From: Oscillospiraceae bacterium
GTDB taxonomy: Bacteria; Bacillota; Clostridia; Oscillospirales; Oscillospiraceae
NCBI GenBank assembly: GCA_017540645.1
Contig: JAFYAQ010000007.1
Span: forward strand, 1-44,201
DNA: 44,201 nucleotides
Direction of reading: 5' to 3'
This document shows positions 16,053 to 23,940 of this stretch, piece after piece. The position numbers were made by a program, and so were the translations under genes. Every line of letters starts with the position of its first letter. Position 1 is the first letter of the stretch. The notes under the pieces are model-generated. The model saw only the letters and a program-made list of their open reading frames with translations, was not told the DNA's origin and ran no database searches.

Positions 16053-16082
16053 TTGACAAAAGGCCGGCCGCGGTGCTATTAT
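16053..16082 (+). promoter_or_regulatory. Promoter of the methionine importer operon
   Basis: TTGACA (16053-16058), 18-base spacer, TATTAT (16077-16082) with a TG extended -10. Transcription should start near 16089, giving a leader of about 230 bases before metN that holds a short ORF, a hairpin and a terminator. Confidence 0.87.
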
Positions 16083-16115
16083 ACGCCTAACTTCTCAAAG
16101 AAACGGAGAACGCAC

Positions 16116-16229
16116 ATGGGTTCCAGCCGCATTCGCATGATGATGCCCGAGATGTACATGGACGGTATGTTCATGTGCATGATGCGCTGCGCTCGTGATC
16201 CCCAGGTGCGGACTGCTTTTCAGAGATAA
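16116..16229 (+). CDS. Methionine-rich leader peptide of metNIQ
   Basis: A 37-codon ORF starting about 27 bases into the predicted transcript. CGGAG at 16104-16108 lies seven bases before its ATG. Ten of 37 residues are Met, and nine of the 16 residues from 8 to 23 are Met (three in a row at 8-10, a pair at 22-23). The tail, residues 24-37, is ordinary and ends at TAA (16227-16229). It precedes a hairpin and a terminator and then the methionine transporter genes. I infer a leader peptide for transcription attenuation: slow reading of AUG codons when Met-tRNA is scarce would change RNA folding downstream. A metal-binding Met/Cys-rich peptide (two Cys) is the main alternative. It overlaps no other credible gene. 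Confidence 0.75.
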   Translation: MGSSRIRMMMPEMYMDGMFMCMMRCARDPQVRTAFQR

Positions 16230-16233
16230 TTCC

Positions 16234-16256
16234 GTGACCGGCTGCGAGTCGGTCAC
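16234..16256 (+). promoter_or_regulatory. Leader hairpin between the Met-rich ORF and the terminator
   Basis: Nine pairs (one G-T) of GTGACCGGC with GTCGGTCAC around TGCGA, starting five bases after the leader ORF stop. Its bases 16240-16245 (GGCTGC) are also complementary to 16285-16290 (GCAGCC) in the terminator's right arm, so the two structures could compete. A ribosome at the stop codon would cover its left arm. Confidence 0.6.
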
Positions 16257-16269
16257 AGAATAAGAGAAG

Positions 16270-16300
16270 AGCGGGATGCCGGGGGCAGCCTGCTTTTTTT
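16270..16300 (+). terminator. Attenuator terminator before metN
   Basis: Left arm 16270-16280 and right arm 16284-16294 pair over 11 positions (one A-G mismatch, one wobble), followed directly by a T-run from 16294 to 16300. It ends 21 bases before the metN start, inside the operon's own leader, so it must be conditional. Confidence 0.8.
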
Positions 16301-16321
16301 ACGTTTAAGGAGTGGGAGAAC

Positions 16322-17326
16322 TTGATAGAACTCAGACACCTGTCCAAGCACTTCGGCGCCGGTGATGATGCCGTCCGGGCGCTGGAGGATGTGTCTCTGA
16401 CGGTGGAAGACGGCGATATCTTCGGGATCATCGGCCTGTCCGGCGCGGGGAAATCCACCCTGGTGCGCTGTATCAACCTTCTGGAGCGTCCCACCTCCGG
16501 CCAGGTTTTTGTCAACGGCCGGGAACTGACGGCCCTCTCCCCCAGGGAGCTGCGGCAGGAGCGCGCCTCCATCAGCATGATCTTCCAGGGCTTCAATCTG
16601 CTGATGCAGCGCAGCGTTTTGGACAACATCTGCTTTCCCATGGAACTGGCCGGCGTGAAGCGGGACGCGGCCCGCGCCAAAGCGCTGGAGCTGCTGGACG
16701 TGGTGGATCTGCCGGACAAAGCCAAGGCCTACCCGGCCCAGCTCTCCGGCGGACAAAAGCAGCGGGTAGCCATCGCCCGCGCCCTGGCCAGCAACCCCAA
16801 GGTGCTTTTGTGCGACGAGGCCACCTCCGCCCTGGACCCCAAGACCACCCAGTCCATCCTCTCCCTGCTGCAGAAGCTGAATCGGGAGCTGGGCGTCACG
16901 GTGGTGGTCATCACCCACGAGATGCGGGTGGTGGAGCAGATCTGCTCCAAGGTGGCCATTCTGGACCACGGCGTGATCCAGGAGACCGGCCTGGTCAGCG
17001 AGGTGTTCGCCAATCCCAAATCCGAGGCCGGACGCCGGCTGGTGCTGCCGGAAAAGAAGAAGATCCACGTGATGCCCGAAAACCGGCTGGTACGGCTGGT
17101 GTTCAACGGGGCCTCCGCCATGGAGCCCATCATTGCCCTCCTGGCCAAGGAGCAGGGCATCGTACTCAACATCGTCAGCGCCGACACCCGGACCATCGGA
17201 GACAAGGTCTACGGCAATATGATCCTGGGCCTGCCCTACGATGAGACCGAGGCGGCCAGAGCGCTGATCTACGTTCGGGAGATCGATGGCATTACCGCCG
17301 AGGAGGTGACGGAATATGTTCAGTGA
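16322..17326 (+). CDS. metN: Methionine ABC transporter ATP-binding protein
   Basis: ATPase of the MetNIQ importer for L- and D-methionine. The 334-residue protein has Walker A GLSGAGKST at 38-46, signature LSGGQKQR at 141-148, Walker B (LLCDEATSALDP), and a C-terminal NIL domain from about 255 to the end, the hallmark of MetN, where methionine binds and inhibits transport when plentiful. The start is TTG at 16322, nine bases after AAGGAG. Expression is probably set by the leader upstream (promoter 16053, Met-rich ORF, terminator 16270). It overlaps metI by 11 bases. Confidence 0.96.
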   Translation: MIELRHLSKHFGAGDDAVRALEDVSLTVEDGDIFGIIGLSGAGKSTLVRCINLLERPTSGQVFVNGRELTALSPRELRQERASISMIFQGFNLLMQRSVLDNICFPMELAGVKRDAARAKALELLDVVDLPDKAKAYPAQLSGGQKQRVAIARALASNPKVLLCDEATSALDPKTTQSILSLLQKLNRELGVTVVVITHEMRVVEQICSKVAILDHGVIQETGLVSEVFANPKSEAGRRLVLPEKKKIHVMPENRLVRLVFNGASAMEPIIALLAKEQGIVLNIVSADTRTIGDKVYGNMILGLPYDETEAARALIYVREIDGITAEEVTEYVQ

Positions 17327-18005
17327 GGCCAATGTGGCCCTGCTGGCGCAGATCGTGCGTCAGGACCTGCTGAAGGCCATCGGCGAGACCATGTTCATGA
17401 CCTTCGTTCCCACCATCTGCGCCTTCGCCATCGGCCTGGTGCTGGGTGTGATCCTGGTGATCGGCGAGGAGGGGGGCATCCTTCCCCTGCCCAAGTGGCT
17501 GATGCGAGTGCTGAACACGGTAATCAACCTGCTGCGGAGCGTCCCGTTCCTGATTTTGCTGGTAGTGGTCCTGCCTCTGTCCCGGCTGATCGTGGGCACC
17601 ACCGTGGGCACCAAAGCCTTTATCGTCCCCCTGACCATCGCCGCCTTCCCCTTTGTGGCGCGGCTGGTGGAGACCTCCATCCGGGAGGTGGACCAGGGTG
17701 TGGTGGAGGCGGCCCAGGCCATGGGGGCCAGTCCCGTCCAGATCGTGCGGAAGGTGATGATCCCGGAGGCAAAACCCGCGCTGATCGCCAATTTCATGGT
17801 GGCTTTGATCACCATCTTCGGCTATGGGGCCATGGGCGGTATCCTGGGTGCCGGCGGTCTGGGTATGCTGGCCATCAACTACGGCTACTACCGCCGGAGG
17901 GAGCTGGTCATGTACACCACCGTCGCCCTGATGATCCTGCTGGTGATCCTGTTCCAGTCGGTGGGCGATATGATCGTGAAGAAAACGGACAAACGAATCC
18001 GCTGA
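17316..18005 (+). CDS. metI: Methionine ABC transporter permease
   Basis: Membrane component of the MetNIQ importer. The 229-residue protein has five hydrophobic helices and the permease coupling motif EAAQAMGASPVQIVRKVMIPEA that docks on MetN, and it carries LRSVPFLILLVVVLP, a stretch highly conserved in MetI. It starts within the last codons of metN and is followed after 39 bases by metQ. Confidence 0.96.
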   Translation: MFSEANVALLAQIVRQDLLKAIGETMFMTFVPTICAFAIGLVLGVILVIGEEGGILPLPKWLMRVLNTVINLLRSVPFLILLVVVLPLSRLIVGTTVGTKAFIVPLTIAAFPFVARLVETSIREVDQGVVEAAQAMGASPVQIVRKVMIPEAKPALIANFMVALITIFGYGAMGGILGAGGLGMLAINYGYYRRRELVMYTTVALMILLVILFQSVGDMIVKKTDKRIR

Positions 18006-18044
18006 ATAATTTTAAAAAAACATAAACACAAGGAGGAACACACA

Positions 18045-18851
18045 ATGAAAAAGAAACTGGCTATCGTTCTGGCTTTGGCTCTGGTGATAGCTCTGCTGGC
18101 CGGCTGCGGCTCCAAGGCGGAGGACAAGAAGATCACCGTGGCCGCCACCCCCGTGCCCCACGCCGAGATCCTGCAGATCGCCAAGGAGCTCCTGGCGAAG
18201 GACGGCTACACCCTGGAGATCGTGGAGTACACCGATTACGTGCAACCCAACATGGTGGTCAACAGCGGTGAACTGGATGCCAACTACTTCCAGCACACTC
18301 CCTACATGGATTCCTTCAACGCGGAAAACGGTACCAAGATCGTCTCCGCCGGTCTGATCCACTATGAGCCCTTCGGCCTGTTCGCCGGCAAGACCGCGTC
18401 CATCGACGCTCTGCCCGACGCCGCCAAGATCAGCATCCCCAACGACGCCACCAACGGCGCCCGAGCCCTGCTCCTTCTCCAGCAGGAGGGCATCATCACC
18501 CTGAAGGAGGGTGTGGGCATCGAGGCCACCAAGTACGACATCGTGGACAACCCCAAGAACATTGAGCTGGTGGAGATGGAGGCGGCGCAGCTGCCCCTGT
18601 CCCTGGGCGATGTGGACCTGGCTGTCATCAACGGCAACTACGCCCTGCAGGCCGGTCTGGACGTGCACGACGCCCTGGCCATCGAGGACGCCTCCGGCGA
18701 CGCCGCCCAGACCTTCGCCAACCTGGTCGGTGTGAAAGAGGGCAACGAAAACAGCGCCAAGATCCAGGCCCTGGTGAAGGCCCTCCAGTCCCAGGAGGTC
18801 AAGGACTTCATCAACAGCACCTACGGCGGCGCCGTGGTCGCCATTTTCTGA
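18045..18851 (+). CDS. metQ: Methionine-binding lipoprotein MetQ
   Basis: Substrate-binding component that captures methionine outside the membrane and delivers it to MetI. The 268-residue precursor has a lipoprotein signal (MKKKLAIVLALALVIALLAGC) with the modified Cys at residue 21. The mature part is an NlpA-family fold, with VAATPVPHAEIL at the start and GELDANYFQHTPYMDSFN, the usual MetQ signature. AAGGAGGAA precedes the ATG. A terminator closes the operon. Confidence 0.96.
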   Translation: MKKKLAIVLALALVIALLAGCGSKAEDKKITVAATPVPHAEILQIAKELLAKDGYTLEIVEYTDYVQPNMVVNSGELDANYFQHTPYMDSFNAENGTKIVSAGLIHYEPFGLFAGKTASIDALPDAAKISIPNDATNGARALLLLQQEGIITLKEGVGIEATKYDIVDNPKNIELVEMEAAQLPLSLGDVDLAVINGNYALQAGLDVHDALAIEDASGDAAQTFANLVGVKEGNENSAKIQALVKALQSQEVKDFINSTYGGAVVAIF

Positions 18852-18871
18852 TCATCCCCCATGCATCGTTC

Positions 18872-18911
18872 AGGCCCCCGCCGGGAATCCCGGCGGGGGC
18901 CTTTGTTTGTT
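18872..18911 (+). terminator. Intrinsic terminator of the metNIQ operon
   Basis: A 14-bp GC-rich stem (18872-18885 with 18889-18902) and an interrupted T-run (TTTGTTTGTTT). Confidence 0.92.
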
Positions 18912-18913
18912 TC

Positions 18914-18942
18914 TTGCGAAGACAGGACTCTCCTGCTATAAT
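18914..18942 (+). promoter_or_regulatory. Possible antisense promoter facing the orphan response regulator
   Basis: TTGCGA (18914-18919), a 17-base spacer ending TGC, and a perfect TATAAT (18937-18942), on the plus strand. The only thing downstream on this strand is the antisense of the response regulator gene, so it would make an antisense or small RNA. Confidence 0.42.
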
Positions 18943-18964
18943 GGAGTCGGGCGTTCTGTGTCTG

Positions 18965-19654
18965 TCAATCCTGCAGCTCGAATTTGTAGCCCACGCCCCA
19001 GACCGTCTTCAGCGACCATTTTTCGCTGACGCCCTCCAGCTTCTCCCGCAGACGCTTGATATGTACGTCCACCGTCCGGGAGTCGCCGAAGTAATCAAAG
19101 CCCCAAACCTCGTCCAGCAGCTGGTTGCGGGTGAATACCCGGTTGGGCGAGGAGGCCAGGTGGTAGAGAAGCTCCATCTCCTTGGGGGGCGCCTCCACCC
19201 GCTTGCCGTCCACCACCAGCTCGTAGGAGTCCAGGTCGATGGTCAGCTTGTCAAAGCTCAGACGCTTTTCGTTCTGGCGGGGGGCCTCCCCATCGCTGCG
19301 GCGCATGACCGCGTGGATGCGGGCCATCAGCTCCTTGACCTCAAAGGGCTTGGTCACATAGTCGTCCGCACCCATCTCCAGGCCGTTGATCTTGTCAAAG
19401 GTCTCGCCTTTGGCCGTTAACATGATAATGGGTACCTGGGAGCTTTTCCGCACCTCGGAACAGACCACCCAGCCGTCCACCACCGGGAGCATAATGTCCA
19501 GCAAAATGAGATCCGGCTCGTTCTCCCGGGCCATACGGATGCCCTCTCCGCCGTCGGCGGCATGGAGGACCTCAAAGCCGTCCTTTTCCAGATACAGGCG
19601 CAAAAGCTCTGCGATGTTGCTGTCGTCTTCCACGACCAACGCTCTTTTTTTCAT
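18965..19654 (-). CDS. OmpR/PhoB-family response regulator, orphan
   Basis: DNA-binding response regulator of 229 residues. The receiver domain (1-120) has the acidic pocket ED at 9-10, phosphorylation site Asp53, Thr80 and Lys102. The winged-helix output domain spans about 132-227 and ends with TVWGVGYKFE. Unlike the regulator at 28523, no histidine kinase gene lies beside it: ispE is divergent and metQ convergent. It may answer to a kinase elsewhere. AAGGAGG precedes the ATG. On the minus strand upstream a TATACT box (19699-19704) is visible without a good -35. Targets cannot be inferred. Confidence 0.93.
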   Translation of the reverse strand: MKKRALVVEDDSNIAELLRLYLEKDGFEVLHAADGGEGIRMARENEPDLILLDIMLPVVDGWVVCSEVRKSSQVPIIMLTAKGETFDKINGLEMGADDYVTKPFEVKELMARIHAVMRRSDGEAPRQNEKRLSFDKLTIDLDSYELVVDGKRVEAPPKEMELLYHLASSPNRVFTRNQLLDEVWGFDYFGDSRTVDVHIKRLREKLEGVSEKWSLKTVWGVGYKFELQD

Positions 19655-19790
19655 GGGGAACTACCTCCTTTTTCGCTGGGGAATCATCCATTGTTAACAG
19701 TATACACCTTATTGCGTCCGGATGGAACAGGAGAAAAAGAAAAAGTGCCCTTTTATCTCCAAAGGGGCAGACAGATATTGGGAGGAAAGC

Positions 19791-20666
19791 ATGAACGCGA
19801 TCATCACCCAGACAGCCCGGGCCAAGCTGAATTACGCGCTGGACGTCCTCGCCCCCCGGGAGGACGGCTACCACGACCTTTGCATGGTCATGGGCAGCGT
19901 GGAGCTGGGGGACACGGTGACGGTCTCTCTCCGCACCGACGGCGCTATCCTTGCCGAGAGCAACTTTCCCTGGGTGCCGAAGGATGAGCGAAACCTGGGA
20001 GTCAAGGCGGCCAAAGCCTTTTTTGCCGCCCTGGGAGATACAAAGACCGGGGCGGAGATCCATCTCCACAAGATCGTCCCCGTGGGGGCCGGCATGGCCG
20101 GCGGGAGCGCGGACGCCGCCGCGGTCCTCCGGGCTCTGAACACCCTGACCGGGGCCGGTCTGGGGTCGGAGGAGCTGCGGCGGATCGGCCTGGCCGTGGG
20201 CTCGGACGTGCCCTACTGCATCACCGGGGGCATGGCCCTGGCGGAGGGCCGGGGCGAGCGGCTCACTTCCCTCCCCGATCTGCCGCCGTGCTGGATCGTG
20301 ATCGCAAAGCCGGGTTTTTCCATCTCCACCGGGGAACTTTTCCGCCAGATCGACAGCCGCATTATCCGCACCCGGCCGGACACCGCCGGAATGCTTTCCG
20401 CCATCCGGCAGGGCGATCTGGGCGGCGTGGCCCGGCGGATGTACAACGTGTTTGAGGACGCCCTGCCCCGCCGCAGCCGGGAGATCTTCTCCATCCGCGG
20501 GGAGCTTCTGTCCCACGGAGCTCTGGGCGCGGTGATGACCGGCACCGGCAGCGCCGTGTTCGGCGTATTTGACGAGGAAAACGCCGCCCGAAAGGCCAGG
20601 GAGGCCCTCTCCGGACAGTACAGGGCCTGCTTTCTCACCCGTCCCGCCCCCGGCGGCGCGGAATGA
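19791..20666 (+). CDS. ispE: 4-diphosphocytidyl-2-C-methyl-D-erythritol kinase
   Basis: GHMP kinase that phosphorylates CDP-methylerythritol in the non-mevalonate (MEP) route to isoprenoids. The 291-residue product has the N-terminal ARAKLNYALDV segment, the ATP-binding glycine-serine loop PVGAGMAGGSADAA at 97-110, and the C-terminal motif GALGAVMTGTGSAVFG. The start at 19791 follows GGGAGGAAAGC; the frame is open 23 codons further upstream, but those residues are not family-like. It shows that this organism makes isoprenoids by the MEP pathway. Confidence 0.95.
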   Translation: MNAIITQTARAKLNYALDVLAPREDGYHDLCMVMGSVELGDTVTVSLRTDGAILAESNFPWVPKDERNLGVKAAKAFFAALGDTKTGAEIHLHKIVPVGAGMAGGSADAAAVLRALNTLTGAGLGSEELRRIGLAVGSDVPYCITGGMALAEGRGERLTSLPDLPPCWIVIAKPGFSISTGELFRQIDSRIIRTRPDTAGMLSAIRQGDLGGVARRMYNVFEDALPRRSREIFSIRGELLSHGALGAVMTGTGSAVFGVFDEENAARKAREALSGQYRACFLTRPAPGGAE

Positions 20667-20676
20667 CCCCTCTTAT

Positions 20677-20722
20677 AAAAAGCACCCGGGACCCGATTGC
20701 CGTCGGGTCCCGGGTGTTTTTC
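20677..20722. terminator. Bidirectional terminator between ispE and cysS
   Basis: A perfect 14-bp stem (20683-20696 with 20703-20716), loop TTGCCG, A-run on the left and T-run on the right. Confidence 0.92.
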
Positions 20723-20729
20723 CGTTATT

Positions 20730-22133
20730 TTACGCCCGTTTCCACTTCATGCCCTGGGGGGTGTCCTCCACGAGGATCCCCTGGGCCTTCAGCTCGTCCC
20801 GGATGCGGTCGGACTCCGCCCAGTTTTTCTCCTTGCGGGCAGCCTTGCGGGCCTCAAAGAGGGCCAGCTGCTCTTCGGTCAGTTCGTCTTTCTTTTCAAT
20901 GAAGGGGATGCCCAGCACCTCGCTCAGCTCCAGATACAGCCCCCGGCAGGCCTCAGCCAGCGCCTTGGTGGGATGTGCGTTGGGATTTACGGCGGCGTTG
21001 ATCTCCCGCACCAGCTCAAAGATGGCGCTGATGGCGTCGGCGGTGTTCAGATCGTCGTCCATGGCGGCGTCGAATTTCTCCCGGTAGACCCCCATCTTTT
21101 CAAAGGCTGCAGCCTCGGCAGCCTGCATGGGGCCGTCCGCGCCGTTCTGGACGAAGAAGTCCAGATTGTCCTTGGCGGTGCTCAGCCGCTCCAGCGCGGC
21201 CTTGGCCTGCATCAGGATCTCGCCGGAGTAGTTCAGGGGAGAACGGTAGTGGCTCATGAGCATGAACATGCGGATGCAGTCATAGCCGTAGGCCGCGGCA
21301 GCATCCCGGACGGTGAAGAAGTTGCCCAGGGACTTGGACATCTTCTTGTTGTCCACGTTGATGAAGCCGTTGTGGACCCAGTAGTTGACGAACTTGGCGT
21401 CGTTGGCGGCCTCGGACTGGGCGATCTCGTTCTCGTGGTGGGGGAAGATCAGATCGCTGCCGCCGCAGTGGATATCGATGGTTTTGCCCAGAAGCTTGTT
21501 GGACATGGCGGAGCACTCGATATGCCAGCCGGGGCGGCCCGGTCCCCAGGGGGAATTCCAGCTGGGCTCTCCGGGCTTGGCCGCCTTCCACAGGGCGAAG
21601 TCCAGGGGGTCCTCCTTCACGTCGTTCACGTCGATCCGCGCCCCGGACTGGAGATCGTCGATGGGCTGGTGGGACAGGGCGCCGTAATTTTTGAATTTCA
21701 GCGTCCGATAATATACGTCCCCGTTTACCTCATAGGCGTAGCCCTTGTCGATCAGGGTCTTTACCAGCTTGATGATAGGCCCGATGGTCTCCGTGGCCTT
21801 GGGGTGGAAGGTGGCGGGCCGGACGCCCAGGGCGGTCACATCCTGCCAGTACTCCTTGATGTATTTTTCGGCCACTTCCTTGGAGCTGATGCCCTCCTCG
21901 TTGGCCCGCTTGATGATCTTGTCGTCCACGTCGGTGAAGTTCTGCACATAGGTCACTTCGTATCCCCGGTACTCCAGATAACGGCGCAGCACGTCGAACA
22001 TGATGATGGGGCGGGCGTTGCCCACATGGATGTAGTTATACACCGTGGGGCCGCAGCAGTACATCTTCACCTTGCCGGGCTCGATGGGCACAAACTCCTC
22101 CAGCTGCATATCCATGTCGTTGAAAAGCTTCAT
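20730..22133 (-). CDS. cysS: Cysteinyl-tRNA synthetase
   Basis: Class I aminoacyl-tRNA synthetase that charges tRNA-Cys. The 467-residue protein has the zinc-ligand and HIGH regions (YCCGPTVYNYIHVGNARP), GWHIECS and HHENEIAQSE, the KMSKS loop (KKMSKSLGN), and a helical anticodon-binding C-terminus. It lies 24 bases after rimO with GAAGGAAGG as ribosome-binding site, so there is no room for a separate T-box leader and it is presumably transcribed with recA-recX-rimO. Confidence 0.97.
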   Translation of the reverse strand: MKLFNDMDMQLEEFVPIEPGKVKMYCCGPTVYNYIHVGNARPIIMFDVLRRYLEYRGYEVTYVQNFTDVDDKIIKRANEEGISSKEVAEKYIKEYWQDVTALGVRPATFHPKATETIGPIIKLVKTLIDKGYAYEVNGDVYYRTLKFKNYGALSHQPIDDLQSGARIDVNDVKEDPLDFALWKAAKPGEPSWNSPWGPGRPGWHIECSAMSNKLLGKTIDIHCGGSDLIFPHHENEIAQSEAANDAKFVNYWVHNGFINVDNKKMSKSLGNFFTVRDAAAAYGYDCIRMFMLMSHYRSPLNYSGEILMQAKAALERLSTAKDNLDFFVQNGADGPMQAAEAAAFEKMGVYREKFDAAMDDDLNTADAISAIFELVREINAAVNPNAHPTKALAEACRGLYLELSEVLGIPFIEKKDELTEEQLALFEARKAARKEKNWAESDRIRDELKAQGILVEDTPQGMKWKRA

Positions 22134-22157
22134 TTTCTATTCCTTCCTTCTGCCGGG

Positions 22158-23483
22158 TCATTCCCCGACCTGTTCACCGATCAGTTCTCCCTCATCGGCG
22201 GCGGTGATCAAAACCTCTGTCAGCTCTCCGGGAGCCGCGCTCCCCGAGAACACCACCCGGCTGTCGATATCCGGGGAATCGTAGGGGCTGCGGCCCCAGG
22301 GGGAGCCGTCCTCCGTCCGCCCCATGCACAGCACCGGGAGGGTCCGGCCCACGAGACTTTCGTCAAACTCGTCCATGATCTCTCCCTGGAGCTCCATGCA
22401 CAGCTGAGCGCGGCGCTCGGCCTCTTCCCGGGTACATCGGTCCGGCATCTCTGCGGCAGGGGTACCCTCCTCCGGGGAGTAGGGGAAAAAGCCCGCCCGC
22501 TCCAGACGCGCCTGGCGGAGAAATGTGCACAGCTCCTCAAATTCCGCCTCTCCCTCCCCGGGGAGGCCGGTGATGATGCTGGTGCGCAGCACAAGTCCGG
22601 GAATGCGCTCCCGGAGCTTTTGAAAGAGAACCCGGATCTCGCCGCCGGTGCTGCGGCGGTTCATGCGCTTCAAAATGCCGTCGTTGATATGCTGGATGGG
22701 GATATCCAGGTACTTGACCACCTTGGGCTCGGCGGCGATCACGTCGATCAGTTCGTCGTTGACCAGCTCCGGATACAGGTAATGCAGCCGGATCCATGAC
22801 ACATCAAGTTTACATAATTCCTTCACCAGCTCCGCCAGACAGGGTTTTCCATACAGGTCCATCCCGTAGCGGGTGATATCCTGGGCCACCAGGATCAGTT
22901 CCTTGCAGCCGGCGGCGACCAGCTCCCGGGCCTCGGCGAGGACGTCCTCCTTTTTCCGGCTGCGGAACCGGCCCCGGAGAGAGGGGATCACGCAGTAGGC
23001 GCAGCGGTTGTCGCAGCCCTCCGCGATGCGAAGATAGGCCCAGGCCGGTCCGGTGGACACGATCCGGGGAAGCTCCCGCAGCGGGGCGCTGACACTGCCC
23101 CGGCAGGTGGGGCGTTCGCCCCGGAGCACTCCGTCCAGCACGGTGACGATCTCGCTGTAGCTGCCGGTGCCCAGGATGCCGTCCACCTCGGGCAGCTCCT
23201 CCCGGATCTCCCGAGGATAGCGCTGGGCCAGACAGCCGGTGACGATGATCTTTACATCGGGGTTTTCCTCCCGCATGGCGGCGGTCTCCAGGATCTTTTC
23301 GATGGCCTCGCTCTTGGCGCTCTCGATGAAGGCGCAGGTATTGATGATAACCGCGTCCGCGCTTTGGACCCGGTCGGTAAAGACATAGCCCGCGTCGGAC
23401 AGCAGGGCCAGCATCTCCTCGCTGTTCACCAGATTTTTGGGGCAGCCCAGACTGATCAGGGCCACCGTTTTGGTCTCATTCAT
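22158..23483 (-). CDS. rimO: Ribosomal protein S12 methylthiotransferase RimO
   Basis: Radical-SAM enzyme that adds a methylthio group to an aspartate of ribosomal protein S12. The 441-residue protein has the N-terminal cluster cysteines at 14, 50 and 84, the radical-SAM motif CxxxCxxC at 157, 161 and 164 (CDNRCAYC), and a C-terminal TRAM domain from about 375. The opening VALISLGCPKNLVNSE and the sequence SLRGRFRSR separate it from its tRNA-modifying relative MiaB. The frame runs 98 codons upstream through recX; the true start at 23483 overlaps the recX end by eight bases, with AAGGG before it. Confidence 0.95.
   Translation of the reverse strand: MNETKTVALISLGCPKNLVNSEEMLALLSDAGYVFTDRVQSADAVIINTCAFIESAKSEAIEKILETAAMREENPDVKIIVTGCLAQRYPREIREELPEVDGILGTGSYSEIVTVLDGVLRGERPTCRGSVSAPLRELPRIVSTGPAWAYLRIAEGCDNRCAYCVIPSLRGRFRSRKKEDVLAEARELVAAGCKELILVAQDITRYGMDLYGKPCLAELVKELCKLDVSWIRLHYLYPELVNDELIDVIAAEPKVVKYLDIPIQHINDGILKRMNRRSTGGEIRVLFQKLRERIPGLVLRTSIITGLPGEGEAEFEELCTFLRQARLERAGFFPYSPEEGTPAAEMPDRCTREEAERRAQLCMELQGEIMDEFDESLVGRTLPVLCMGRTEDGSPWGRSPYDSPDIDSRVVFSGSAAPGELTEVLITAADEGELIGEQVGE
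22808..22818 (-). repeat. ATTATGTAAAC element, copy 4 (within rimO)
   Basis: Same 11-mer on the minus strand, here within coding sequence for ELCKLD of RimO, so this copy may be coincidental. Confidence 0.3.
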
Positions 23484-23940
23484 CCCTTGTATCATCCTCA
23501 TTTTGCGCCCGGTAATGGTCCAGCGCGGCGCGGATCTCCTCCCAGGAGTAACCCCGCCGCAGCAAAAATCCCTGGGCCCGCTGTATGTCCGGAGGCAGGG
23601 CCCGGGTGCCCCGGAGCTTTTGGCACAGGAGAGCATACACCGTGTCGTCGGCCGCCGGCAGCTCCTCCATGGCCTGATCCCAGAGGGGACGGCCGATCCC
23701 CCGCCGGTATAGCTCCTGCTCGATCCGGCGGCGGCCGTAGCCCCGGGCGGCGTAGTGGCGCACGACCATGCCGGCATAGCGCCGGTCGTCCACCACGCCC
23801 AGACCGCACAGCCAGTCGGCCACCTCCTGAGCCTCCGCCTCGGCGATCCCCTTCTCCGTCAGCTTATCCAGCAGCATCTGCCGGGAGAGGTCCCGCTTTT
23901 CCAGCAGCTTCAGGGCCCGGGTCTTGGCTTCCTCCGTCAT
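23476..23940 (-). CDS. recX: Regulatory protein RecX
   Basis: Modulator that binds the RecA filament groove and limits or remodels its activity. The 154-residue sequence is made of the three-helix repeats of the family, with [50 protein letters not shown] and [16 protein letters not shown] segments. The ATG overlaps the recA stop (ATGA) and its end overlaps rimO, so the three genes are co-translated. Confidence 0.92.
   Translation of the reverse strand: MTEEAKTRALKLLEKRDLSRQMLLDKLTEKGIAEAEAQEVADWLCGLGVVDDRRYAGMVVRHYAARGYGRRRIEQELYRRGIGRPLWDQAMEELPAADDTVYALLCQKLRGTRALPPDIQRAQGFLLRRGYSWEEIRAALDHYRAQNEDDTRDE

Noticed and set aside
16089..16320. SAM riboswitch or Met T-box before metN
   Set aside because: I could not see the multi-helix SAM core or a T-box sequence with specifier loop and antiterminator; the space is taken by the Met-rich ORF, one hairpin and a terminator. 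A model search would settle it.
16253..17332. Minus-strand open frame of 359 codons opposite metN and the attenuator
   Set aside because: Antisense of metN, His/Gly/Leu-rich, no credible ribosome-binding site or motif.
22134..22157. Cysteine T-box before cysS
   Set aside because: Only 24 bases separate rimO and cysS, too little for a T-box.
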